Shown piece by piece: positions 7,789 through 14,582 of a DNA stretch of 58,903 nt. The notes under the pieces were generated by a model. That model searched no databases and had not been told where the DNA came from. It worked only from the letters and a program-made list of their open reading frames with translations. Within the stretch, counting starts at the first letter, position 1; every line of letters begins with the position of its first letter. The DNA comes from Roseitalea sp. (GTDB taxonomy: Bacteria > Pseudomonadota > Alphaproteobacteria > Rhizobiales > Rhizobiaceae), in the NCBI GenBank assembly GCA_017642895.1, contig JAEPON010000021.1, positions 2,501-61,403 on the forward strand, read 5' to 3'. The translations under genes and the position numbers were made by a program.

Positions 7789-8367
7789 TCAGCGGTTCTT
7801 GCCCGGCACCCACAGCACGTCGCCCGCACCATTGTCGTTGACGACGCGCGCGGCGACGAACAGGAAATCGGAGACACGGTTCATGTAGCGCACCGCCACC
7901 GGGTTCACGTGCTCACCGGGCTGCTCGGCCAGTTCGACCATGTCCCGCTCGGCCCGGCGCGCCACAGTGCGCGCAAGGTGCAATGCCGCCGCCGCCTCGC
8001 TGCCCCCGGGCAACACGAACGAGCGCAGCGGTTGAAGCCCGGCATTGAGCGCATCGATATCCGCTTCGATCCGCGTCACTTGAGCGTCGGTGACGCGCAG
8101 CGGCTCATAGTCGAGCTTTTCTTCGGTCTCCGGTGTTGCAAGGTCCGCGCCAAGATCGAACATGTCGTTCTGGATGCGCGACAGCATTCGGTCGAGATCG
8201 GCGTCGGCACCGGTGTGCAGCCGCGCAAGGCCGATGCAGGCATTGGCCTCGTCCACCGTGCCATAGGCGCTCACCCGAAGGTCATATTTCAGACGCCGCT
8301 CGCCGGTGCCGAGCGCGGTCGTGCCGTCATCGCCGGTCTTGGTGTAGATCTTGTTCAGAACGACCAT
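7789..8367 (-). CDS. pduO: Cob(I)alamin adenosyltransferase, PduO/MMAB type
   Basis: Transfers the 5'-deoxyadenosyl group of ATP to cob(I)alamin, giving coenzyme B12. The 192 residues contain the PduO-type N-terminal ATP-binding motif K-I-Y-T-K-T-G-D-D-G-T-T (6-17) and the conserved D-E-A-N-A-C-I-G segment (about 39-46). Near the C-terminus come the F-V-L-P-G-G and R-Y-M-N-R-V-S-D-F-L-F blocks. It is unrelated to the CobA/BtuR family. It lies 6 bases downstream of a small HIG1-like membrane protein gene, probably in one operon. In many Rhizobiales, as I recall, this pair is directly followed by etfBA; here the rhomboid and MarR-GNAT genes stand between. Confidence 0.95.
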   Translation of the reverse strand: MVVLNKIYTKTGDDGTTALGTGERRLKYDLRVSAYGTVDEANACIGLARLHTGADADLDRMLSRIQNDMFDLGADLATPETEEKLDYEPLRVTDAQVTRIEADIDALNAGLQPLRSFVLPGGSEAAAALHLARTVARRAERDMVELAEQPGEHVNPVAVRYMNRVSDFLFVAARVVNDNGAGDVLWVPGKNR

Positions 8368-8373
8368 CGACCC

Positions 8374-8580
8374 TTATCCCGCTCCGCTGCCCTGACGGGC
8401 AAGATAGACAACCAGCACGATGATCACCACCGCTACGAACTGCAAAAACACGCGCAACTGCATCAGCTTGTTGGAGACGTTGGCGTCGCCCTGCTTCATC
8501 ATGTTGCGCAGGCCGGCCAGAAGCACAGCGAACACGGCAAGCATGGCGAGGATCGCCAGATAGAACAATGGACCTGACAT
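8374..8580 (-). CDS. Small HIG1-like twin-transmembrane protein
   Basis: A 68-residue protein with two hydrophobic segments (about 4-23 and 43-61) joined by a short charged loop (N-M-M-K-Q-G-D-A-N-V-S-N-K-L-M-Q-L-R-V). Size, two-helix layout and the S-N-K-L-M-Q-L-R-V stretch match the hypoxia-induced protein conserved region (HIG_1_N) proteins of alphaproteobacteria. Relatives of this family associate with cytochrome oxidase; here that role is only inferred. It is probably cotranscribed with the adenosyltransferase gene 6 bases downstream. Confidence 0.8.
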   Translation of the reverse strand: MSGPLFYLAILAMLAVFAVLLAGLRNMMKQGDANVSNKLMQLRVFLQFVAVVIIVLVVYLARQGSGAG

Positions 8581-8613
8581 GGGCTTTCCCGTTTGGAGAG
8601 GTTCGGATTGAAG

Positions 8614-9447
8614 TTAGGCGCCCCGCGCCAGGAGTCGATAGAGAAGATCGGCCGGCGCGATACGCCTGCCCAATGCGGCAAACCGCGTCTGCGGCGTCAC
8701 ATGATAATGCGGACGCGGACGGGCATCGGTCAAGGCCGACGACAGCGCCCGGTAGCACCAGTCAAGCGCCCTGCCGCCATCGTCTCGCGTCCCGCCGGCG
8801 CGCAACTGCTCAAGGCGCGCGCGATAGGCTTCGGCGTGCACCGAACTGTTAACGTCGATGAACCGCTCGATCCAGGGCAGCGTGTTGGCGGCAAAGCGTG
8901 AAGGCACCGGCCCCGGCTCGATCAAACTGACATGAATGCCCGATCCGGAGAGTTCCTGGCGCATGGTCAGCATCAGCCCTTCGAGCGCATGCTTGGAGGC
9001 CGTGTAGGCACCACGCAGCGGCACCGGCACGAAGCCGAGCACCGACGAATTGTGCACGATCCGCCCCGCTCCCTGTCGCCGCATGACAGGCACAGCGAGC
9101 CGGCTCAGATGATGCCAGCCGAAAAGATTGGCCTCGAACTGGGCGCGCAGCGCGTCCACCGGCACGTCCTCGACCGCGCCCGGCTGCGCATAGGCGCCAT
9201 TGTTGAATAAGGCATCGAGCCGGCCATCGGTCGCTTCCATCGCAAAGGCGAAACAGGCATCGATCGAATCCGGCTCGCAATAGTCGAGATAGACTGCCTC
9301 GAAACCCTCGCCTTGCAACCGATCGAGGTCGGCCGGCTTGCGTGCGGTGGCGATGACATGCCAGCCATCGGCGCGCAGCCGGTGGGCGCAGTGCGCGCCG
9401 ATACCCGACGAGCATCCGGAGACAATAATGGCGGGTTTGCGTGTCAT
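8614..9447 (-). CDS. Short-chain dehydrogenase/reductase (SDR)
   Basis: NAD(P)-dependent oxidoreductase of the classical SDR family, 277 residues from the preferred start at 9447. The nucleotide-binding glycine motif is S-G-C-S-S-G-I-G (residues 9-16), the active-site Y-T-A-S-K lies near residue 150 and the N-N-G-A-Y motif near residue 88. An in-frame ATG at 9609 would add 54 residues that overlap the divergent BrkB-like gene and carry no SDR sequence, so it is rejected. A C-terminal extension after residue 190 is typical of the extended lipid/retinol-type classical SDRs. Substrate unknown. It lies 33 bases upstream of the HIG1-like gene, possibly in the same operon. Confidence 0.88.
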   Translation of the reverse strand: MTRKPAIIVSGCSSGIGAHCAHRLRADGWHVIATARKPADLDRLQGEGFEAVYLDYCEPDSIDACFAFAMEATDGRLDALFNNGAYAQPGAVEDVPVDALRAQFEANLFGWHHLSRLAVPVMRRQGAGRIVHNSSVLGFVPVPLRGAYTASKHALEGLMLTMRQELSGSGIHVSLIEPGPVPSRFAANTLPWIERFIDVNSSVHAEAYRARLEQLRAGGTRDDGGRALDWCYRALSSALTDARPRPHYHVTPQTRFAALGRRIAPADLLYRLLARGA

Positions 9448-9519
9448 GATTCCAGTGCTTAGTTTAACCTCGCGCCTTTGCACAATCGGCGGGCGCGGGC
9501 AATTCAAACCGGCAAGGCG

Positions 9520-10407
9520 ATGCTGCGACAGTTTCTGATCACGCGCCGCGTCCTGCGCGATGCCATCGGCCACTTCAACGAGACTGATGGCTGGGCGCTG
9601 GCCAGCCATGTCGCCCTATCGACGCTGCTTGCGATCTTCCCGTTTCTCATCTTCGCAACGACGCTCGCCACCTTTCTGGGCGCCGACCGGTTCGCCGAGG
9701 TGGCGGTGCATCTTGTGTTTGACACATGGCCCGAGCGGATCGCCGCGCCCATCGCCCGCGAGGTCGAGAACGTTCTGACAGTGCAGCGCGGCGGCCTTCT
9801 GACCATTTCGGTCATCGTCGCGGCGGTCTTTGCGTCGAACGGCATCGAGGCGCTGCGGGTCGCGCTCAACCGTGCCTATCGGGTGACCGAGACACGGTCC
9901 TTCACCTTCATGCGCCTTCAGAGTTTCCTGTTCGTCGTGATCGCCACCATTGGCTTCATGGCGATCAGCTTCCTCCTCGTTCTCGCACCGCTCGCTTACC
10001 GGCTGGCCGAACAATGGCTGCCTGGCATCGAGACCGTGTCCTTTTCGATCGGTTTCTGGCGCTATGTGGTGGCGCTGTCGGTCCTGGTCACGGGCCTGTT
10101 CGTCGTCCACAAATGGCTGCCCGACGGCAAGCGCAGCCTTGCTTCGCTGGTCCCCGGCATTGCGCTGACCATTTTGGCCTGGCTGATCGGCGCCGGTGCG
10201 TTCGCCGCTTATCTGGAAAGCTTTGCCACCTATGTGACGACCTATGCGGGCCTGGCCTCGATCATGATCGCGCTGGTCTTCCTCTACATCATTTCGGCGA
10301 TCTTCATTCTGGGTGCGGAGATCAACGCGGCTATCCTGCGATATCGCGCCGCGCGCGCCATTGTCATGCCCGCCAGAAGCAACACCGCCAGCCAGCCGGC
10401 CCGATGA
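9520..10407 (+). CDS. YihY/BrkB family inner-membrane protein
   Basis: Polytopic membrane protein of 295 residues with about six hydrophobic segments and the family hallmarks: a W-A-L-A-S-H-V-A-L-S-T-L-L-A segment early in the protein and G-I-E-A-L-R-V-A-L-N-R-A-Y-R near residue 110. Once called ribonuclease BN, the family is now regarded as an uncharacterised membrane family, so no nuclease role should be assumed. Met at 9520 is chosen because the conserved region begins right after it; the codon at 9478 would add 14 unconserved residues. Divergent from the SDR gene. Confidence 0.88.
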   Translation: MLRQFLITRRVLRDAIGHFNETDGWALASHVALSTLLAIFPFLIFATTLATFLGADRFAEVAVHLVFDTWPERIAAPIAREVENVLTVQRGGLLTISVIVAAVFASNGIEALRVALNRAYRVTETRSFTFMRLQSFLFVVIATIGFMAISFLLVLAPLAYRLAEQWLPGIETVSFSIGFWRYVVALSVLVTGLFVVHKWLPDGKRSLASLVPGIALTILAWLIGAGAFAAYLESFATYVTTYAGLASIMIALVFLYIISAIFILGAEINAAILRYRAARAIVMPARSNTASQPAR

Positions 10408-10454
10408 GTTTGGTAAGCGCGGTCTGAATCGCGCCGGCGGTATTTGCGCCGCGC

Positions 10455-10473
10455 AATTGACGAAGCGTCAATT
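10455..10473. promoter_or_regulatory. Perfect inverted repeat before the small membrane protein gene
   Basis: AATTGACG-AAG-CGTCAATT is a perfect 8-3-8 palindrome lying 44 bases before the next ATG. The run after it is TCTGTC, not a T tract, so a terminator for the BrkB-like gene is unlikely and an operator is more likely. The binding factor is unknown. Confidence 0.45.
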
Positions 10474-10516
10474 TCTGTCGGTCACGCTTGCATCGCCACA
10501 GGAGTGGGGTGCGGTC

Positions 10517-10810
10517 ATGCTGACGGACCTTGATACAACAACATTGATGATTGCCGCGCTGGCCGTCGGTGCAGCCGGCTTTTTTGGCGGACTGGCCATG
10601 GACGGTGTCCTGCAGGAGGACGGCTTCGGCGTTTTCGGCAACATGCTCGTGCTGATCGCCGGTTCGCTGATCGGGGTTTATCTTGGCGCGGCCGTCCGTC
10701 TGCCGCTCGACACCATGACCGCTGATGCGGTTCGCGGTGTATGCGGCGCATTCATCAGTCTGACGGCGTTGGCTGTGGTCAAAAGCCTGCTCCGCCGCTT
10801 CGGCTTTTGA
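10517..10810 (+). CDS. Small hydrophobic membrane protein, unknown function
   Basis: I do not recognise this 97-residue protein. It has about three hydrophobic stretches (roughly residues 10-26, 40-58 and 75-90), the first two glycine-rich and separated by an acidic loop (D-G-V-L-Q-E-D-G-F-G), with a basic end (L-L-R-R-F-G-F). The layout recalls small glycine-rich membrane proteins of the YeaQ/GlsB kind, but the match is not convincing. The start at 10517 is chosen because an AGGAG lies about 12 bases upstream and the preceding in-frame codons do not look coding. It converges with gluQ (19-base gap). Confidence 0.65.
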   Translation: MLTDLDTTTLMIAALAVGAAGFFGGLAMDGVLQEDGFGVFGNMLVLIAGSLIGVYLGAAVRLPLDTMTADAVRGVCGAFISLTALAVVKSLLRRFGF

Positions 10811-10829
10811 CGTCTGGCAACCGGAACAC

Positions 10830-11711
10830 TCACCCGTCCCGTGGCAATCCGACCATCCTGCGAATATCCGCCGGTGTTGCGCCAGCCGAGCGCAGGGCCG
10901 CGAGTGCCGTATCGCCACGGCTTTTCGACAGCTTGCGTCCGCCATCTTCGTCCATCACCAGATCATGGTGGTGGTAGGCCGGGCGCAGCAGCCCCAAAAG
11001 TTCCTGCAGCAAGACATGCGCCGATGTGGCCGCGAACAGATCGCGCCCGCGCACCACATGGGTGATGCCTTGCTGTGCATCATCGATGACCACGGACAGG
11101 TGATAGCTGGTCGGCGTGTCCCGGCGCGCCAGAACGAAATCGCCCCAGGCAGACGGGTCGGCGGCCTGCCAACCGGTCTCGCCGTCCGGACCCGCACCCT
11201 GTTCCATCCAGCCAAGATCGGCTGTGTTGCGCAAGTGATCGAGCGCAGCGGCCACATCGAGGCGCCAGGCGCTGCGCGCGTCCGGACCATCCTCATGGTC
11301 GCGCCCCGGGAACAGCGGCGCGCCGTCGGGGTCATGCGGCCAAATGGCGCCTTCGGCCTCGCGCGCCTCGACGAAACGGCGAATGTCGCCCCGGCTCATC
11401 GCCGATCGGTAGGCAAGGCCCGCATCGGCAAGCGCATCCAGCGCTCTCCGGTAATCGTCAAAATGCTCTGACTGGCGCCGCACCGGCTCCTCCCATTCCA
11501 GCCCCAGCCATCGGAGATCCTCGAGCATCCGCGCTTCAAGCGCGGGCATACAGCGGGCTGTGTCGATGTCCTCGATGCGCAGCAGGAAGCGACCGCCCGC
11601 AGCGCGGGCCATGTCGAAGTTCAAAAGCGCCGAATAGGCATGGCCCAGATGCAAAAGGCCATTGGGGCTCGGCGCAAAGCGGAAGACCGGCGTCACGATC
11701 GCTCCCGGCAT
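10830..11711 (-). CDS. gluQ: Glutamyl-Q tRNA(Asp) synthetase
   Basis: Truncated GluRS paralogue that attaches glutamate to the queuosine base of tRNA-Asp. The 293 residues hold only the class I catalytic domain: F-A-P-S-P-N-G-L-L-H-L-G-H (HIGH-like, 12-24), R-I-E-D-I-D near 47 and the KMSKS equivalent K-L-S-K-S near 255; the anticodon-binding domain is absent, as expected. The zinc-binding cysteines known from E. coli GluQRS are not seen at the matching place (Y-R-S-A-M-S-R-G-D). The start at 11711 (M-P-G-A-I-V-T-P-V-F-R) is chosen because the 68 residues before it are not GluRS-like. Divergent from the glycosylase gene. Confidence 0.92.
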   Translation of the reverse strand: MPGAIVTPVFRFAPSPNGLLHLGHAYSALLNFDMARAAGGRFLLRIEDIDTARCMPALEARMLEDLRWLGLEWEEPVRRQSEHFDDYRRALDALADAGLAYRSAMSRGDIRRFVEAREAEGAIWPHDPDGAPLFPGRDHEDGPDARSAWRLDVAAALDHLRNTADLGWMEQGAGPDGETGWQAADPSAWGDFVLARRDTPTSYHLSVVIDDAQQGITHVVRGRDLFAATSAHVLLQELLGLLRPAYHHHDLVMDEDGGRKLSKSRGDTALAALRSAGATPADIRRMVGLPRDG

Positions 11712-11785
11712 GCTCTGGGGTGCCAACGGTCCGCATCTGTGGCACACCTTCGGGCCGAACGAAACCAGCGGACCCTGCCGGCACG

Positions 11786-12433
11786 ATGAGCGTGCGCCAA
11801 ACGATAGAGACCCATGACGACATCGCTGCCGGGCTAACCCATCTGGCGCGCACCGACACCGCGCTCGCGCGGCTCGTTGACGACGTCGATCATGTACCCT
11901 TGCGGCGCACCACACCGGGTTTTTCCAGCCTTGCGGGGATCATCGTCTCGCAGCAGGTCTCCAGGCAGAGCGCCGATGCGATCACCGGCAGAATGGTCCG
12001 GCTGGTCGACCCGCTGACACCGGACAATTTCATGGCGGCCGGCGAATCAGCGTGGAAAGAGATCGGCCTGTCGCGGCCCAAGCAACGGGCAATGTCTGCC
12101 ATATGCGAGGCGATCGGCGCGGGCACGCTCGATCTCGACGGCCTTTGCATGATCGAAGCCGAAGCCGCGATCGCCGCGATGACCGAAATCAAGGGTATCG
12201 GCCCCTGGACAGCCGAGGTCTACCTCCTGTTCGCGGCCGGACATCGCGACATCTTTCCGGCCGGTGATCTGGCCCTGCAAGTGGCGGCGGCGGCAGTCTA
12301 CGGGCTGGACGACCGGCCGGACGACAAGACGTTGCGTGCCATGGCCGAATCATGGAGCCCCTGGCGCGGCGTCGCCGCTCGCCTTTTGTGGGCCTGGTAT
12401 GGCCAGACGACGGGCCGGGCCGTCTTGCCATGA
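11786..12433 (+). CDS. alkA: DNA-3-methyladenine glycosylase II family (HhH-GPD)
   Basis: Base-excision repair glycosylase that removes alkylated bases. The 215-residue protein consists of the HhH-GPD core without the N-terminal beta domain of E. coli AlkA. Visible motifs are I-V-S-Q-Q-V-S (53-59), the helix-hairpin-helix K-G-I-G-P-W-T-A (136-143) and the catalytic aspartate in F-P-A-G-D (Asp161). It therefore resembles the compact Mag1 or archaeal forms. The start at 11786 is chosen because sequence between 11720 and 11786 is unlike the family. The gap to the divergent gluQ is 74 bases. Confidence 0.9.
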   Translation: MSVRQTIETHDDIAAGLTHLARTDTALARLVDDVDHVPLRRTTPGFSSLAGIIVSQQVSRQSADAITGRMVRLVDPLTPDNFMAAGESAWKEIGLSRPKQRAMSAICEAIGAGTLDLDGLCMIEAEAAIAAMTEIKGIGPWTAEVYLLFAAGHRDIFPAGDLALQVAAAAVYGLDDRPDDKTLRAMAESWSPWRGVAARLLWAWYGQTTGRAVLP

Positions 12434-12500
12434 CGCCGCAGGCATACCAAGCCTTTGAAATTTTTTCGCTTTCGTATAGACAGAGGGAATTGTTCGCGGC

Positions 12501-12530
12501 TTCACAAGCCTGTCACAGGGCGGCTAGTAT
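12501..12530 (+). promoter_or_regulatory. Possible promoter of the HNH endonuclease gene
   Basis: TTCACA (12501-12506) and TAGTAT (12525-12530) are separated by 18 bases and lie 37 bases before the TTG start. The stretch also contains two small inverted repeats (GGCTT-CAC-AAGCC and CCTG-TCA-CAGG). Assigned by eye only. Confidence 0.4.
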
Positions 12531-12566
12531 AAGGCGCGCAATGGACAGAACTGAAAGGGGTCAGTT

Positions 12567-13124
12567 TTGACAGTAGCGGTTTCACCGGAGGCCCTGCCCT
12601 CCCTGGTGCTGAATGCAGACTACCGTCCGCTGAGTTACTACCCGCTTTCAATCTGGTCGTGGCAGGACGCGATCAAGGCCGTCTTTCTGGACCGCGTCAA
12701 CATCGTCGCCGAATATGACCATGAGGTCCATTCGCCGTCCGCCGCCATGCGCCTGCCGAGCGTCGTGTCGCTCAAGCAGTACGTCAAGCCGGCGCTCTAT
12801 CCCGCCTTCACCCGCTTCAACGTCTTTCTGCGCGACCGGTTCGAGTGCCAATATTGCGGCTCGCTCGAGGATCTGACCTTCGATCACCTGATCCCGCGAC
12901 GCTTCGGCGGACAGACGACCTGGGAAAATATCGTCACCGCCTGCTCGTCCTGCAATCTGCGCAAGGGCGGCCGGATGCCGCACAACACCGACATGAAGCC
13001 GCACCAGATGCCGTTTCAGCCGACCGTGCATGATTTGCACAACAATGGCCGCAGCTTTCCACCCAACTATCTGCACGAAAGCTGGATGGATTATCTTTAC
13101 TGGGACGTCGAGCTGGAACCGTAG
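12567..13124 (+). CDS. HNH endonuclease family protein
   Basis: 185-residue protein with a single HNH nuclease fold framed by a zinc site: C-Q-Y-C (Cys94, Cys97), the catalytic D-H-L-I-P-R (His107) and C-S-S-C-N (Cys126, Cys129). The 90 residues before the nuclease domain begin with S-P-E-A-L-P-S-L-V-L-N-A-D-Y-R-P-L, a beginning I recall as strongly conserved across Rhizobiales and in cyanobacterial relatives. The start is TTG at 12567, with GAAAGGGG 7 bases upstream. It stands alone with no modification methylase or phage genes nearby, so a housekeeping role is more likely than restriction. Its substrate is not known. Confidence 0.92.
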   Translation: MTVAVSPEALPSLVLNADYRPLSYYPLSIWSWQDAIKAVFLDRVNIVAEYDHEVHSPSAAMRLPSVVSLKQYVKPALYPAFTRFNVFLRDRFECQYCGSLEDLTFDHLIPRRFGGQTTWENIVTACSSCNLRKGGRMPHNTDMKPHQMPFQPTVHDLHNNGRSFPPNYLHESWMDYLYWDVELEP

Positions 13125-13137
13125 GCCCGACCGGGTG

Positions 13138-13653
13138 TCAGCGCGCCGGGCGTGTCGCCAGGAAAAACGCCGCAGCCGCCAGACCAAGGCTGGCGATCAC
13201 GTTCCATCCCGCAAAGGACAGGCCCAGAAACCGGCCGGCCGCCGCGTCGCAGGCCGGCGGCGTCACCGCATCCAGATCCGCCAGAAGGCTGCCGGCATCG
13301 GTCGCAAGGCCCGATGTCGCCGAGGTCGCGCAATCGGCCGGCCCCGGCCAGAAGGCCCATTCGACGCCGGCATGATAGACGCCCAGATAAAGCCCGTAGA
13401 GCATCAAGAGGCCGGCCAGGACCAAAGCACCGCGCGTCAGGAGCGATGGCCAGTTGAGCACCGCCGCCAGTGCGCCAAACAGTGCCACCGGAACGCCGGC
13501 ATAGTAGGGCGTGCGCTGCTCGAGACACAAAGCACAGGGGATGAAGCCGCCAAGATGCTCGAAGGCAAGCGCGGTCCCGACGACAAGTGCCATTGCAACG
13601 GCCAGCGCCAGCGCGCCGAGGAACAAAGAGCGTCCGGGTGAAGCGATATCCAT
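13138..13653 (-). CDS. dsbB: Disulfide bond formation protein DsbB
   Basis: Inner-membrane quinone-linked oxidase that re-oxidises the periplasmic thiol oxidase DsbA. The 171 residues contain about four hydrophobic segments, the first redox pair C-A-L-C (Cys40, Cys43) followed by L-E-Q-R-T-P-Y, and a second periplasmic pair at Cys108 and Cys135, the arrangement expected for DsbB. No dsbA is nearby. It converges with the HNH gene (13-base gap) and lies 39 bases downstream of the exoD-like gene in the same direction. Confidence 0.9.
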   Translation of the reverse strand: MDIASPGRSLFLGALALAVAMALVVGTALAFEHLGGFIPCALCLEQRTPYYAGVPVALFGALAAVLNWPSLLTRGALVLAGLLMLYGLYLGVYHAGVEWAFWPGPADCATSATSGLATDAGSLLADLDAVTPPACDAAAGRFLGLSFAGWNVIASLGLAAAAFFLATRPAR

Positions 13654-13692
13654 GAAGCGTGTGTCCGGTCCGATTATGGCGGCGGCGTGGTA

Positions 13693-14334
13693 TCAGGCGA
13701 AGAAACGCTCGACCAGGAAATAGATGAGCGCCGGGCCGCCGATCGCCAGCAGCAACACCCAGGCCAGCCCGACCAGGAGACCGGCGATGACGAACAGCCC
13801 GTCACGTTCGATCAGCCCGACCGCAACCAGCGAAACGCCGAAACCGGGCACCGTGTTGGTCAGCGGCAGCGGCACCAGGATCGACAGGCACGGCACGACC
13901 AGCAGCGCCCCGATCACACGCGTTCCGCGATCGCCCGTCAAGCCGACAAGACGCGGATGGGCCAGCCGTTCGACGAAGCCGCCGCCATAGCGCCGCGTCC
14001 GGTCGACGACGTCGAGCAGCCCGTCGATCGGAAGGCGTCGCTTGCGCAGGGTTTCCGGCAACCAGGGCGCGCGCCGCCCCATTGCCATCTGCCATGCCAG
14101 GACCACCATCGGCAGCGCCACGAGCTGCGGCAGGAGATAGACGAACGGCAGGCAGCAGGGCAGCGCCAGGATGAGGATCAAAAGGCCGAACGCGCGCTCC
14201 TCCATCGCGTCGCTCAGATCGCCCAGCGTGATCTCGGCGGACGCATCGTCGCCCTTCTGCGCGCGCAGGATATGCTCGATCTTGGCCAGCGCGCCGCGCG
14301 GCGTTGCGGCGTCTGCCGTCAGTGTCTGGGTCAT
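13693..14334 (-). CDS. exoD: ExoD family exopolysaccharide synthesis protein
   Basis: 213-residue membrane protein matching the ExoD family, named from a Sinorhizobium gene needed for normal exopolysaccharide and nodule invasion. Visible are an N-terminal soluble stretch with T-L-G-D-L-S-D-A-M-E-E-R-A-F-G, then four or so hydrophobic segments (from about residue 72) including the proline/cysteine-rich L-A-L-P-C-C-L-P-F-V-Y-L-L-P-Q, and W-Q-M-A-M-G-R-R-A-P-W-L-P, a family signature. The molecular activity is unknown. Probably cotranscribed with dsbB. No other exopolysaccharide genes adjoin it, although a flippase lies about 3 kb further on. Confidence 0.88.
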   Translation of the reverse strand: MTQTLTADAATPRGALAKIEHILRAQKGDDASAEITLGDLSDAMEERAFGLLILILALPCCLPFVYLLPQLVALPMVVLAWQMAMGRRAPWLPETLRKRRLPIDGLLDVVDRTRRYGGGFVERLAHPRLVGLTGDRGTRVIGALLVVPCLSILVPLPLTNTVPGFGVSLVAVGLIERDGLFVIAGLLVGLAWVLLLAIGGPALIYFLVERFFA

Positions 14335-14427
14335 GGCTGTGCGTGTCCGATGCGGTTGCGCGCTCTTAGCAGAGATCGGATAGCGACAAACCCCAAAGAT
14401 TGCCTAAATGCCCACGGCCTGGCCGGC

Positions 14428-14456
14428 TTGACGGATCGGGGCAGCGCCAATAGAGG
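14428..14456 (+). promoter_or_regulatory. Promoter of tRNA-Leu
   Basis: TTGACG (14428-14433) and TAGAGG (14451-14456) with a 17-base spacer end 20 bases before the mature tRNA. The hexamers equal those of the predicted etfB promoter. Confidence 0.65.
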
Positions 14457-14476
14457 TTCTGTCGACCTGACGGTCA

Positions 14477-14561
14477 GCCCCTTTGGCGGAATTGGTAGAC
14501 GCGCCGGATTCAAAATCCGGTTCCTTCGGGAGTTCCGGTTCGACCCCGGAAGGGGGCACCA
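14477..14561 (+). tRNA. tRNA-Leu (CAA)
   Basis: An 85-base gene that folds as a class II (long variable arm) tRNA. The acceptor stem GCCCCTT pairs with AGGGGGC through one G-U pair, the D-arm region reads TGGCGGAATTGGTAGAC, the anticodon stem-loop is CCGGA-TTCAAAA-TCCGG with anticodon CAA (reads UUG), and the T loop GGTTCGACCCC is normal. The discriminator is A and the CCA end is encoded (14559-14561). The acyl-CoA synthetase start codon follows after 21 bases. Confidence 0.97.
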
Positions 14562-14582
14562 TCGAATTCCTGAAAGGCGGCC

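Noticed and set aside
11720..11785. N-terminal extension of the AlkA-type glycosylase
   Set aside because: The added residues are unlike the family, and the extension would take up the gap to the divergent gluQ.
12567..13124. HNH gene as part of a restriction or phage-defence system
   Set aside because: No methyltransferase, specificity or toxin gene is adjacent, and the protein looks like a conserved chromosomal family member.
14477..14561. tRNA-Leu as an integration site of a mobile element
   Set aside because: No integrase, no duplicated tRNA 3' end and no foreign-looking genes follow; the next gene is a normal acyl-CoA synthetase.
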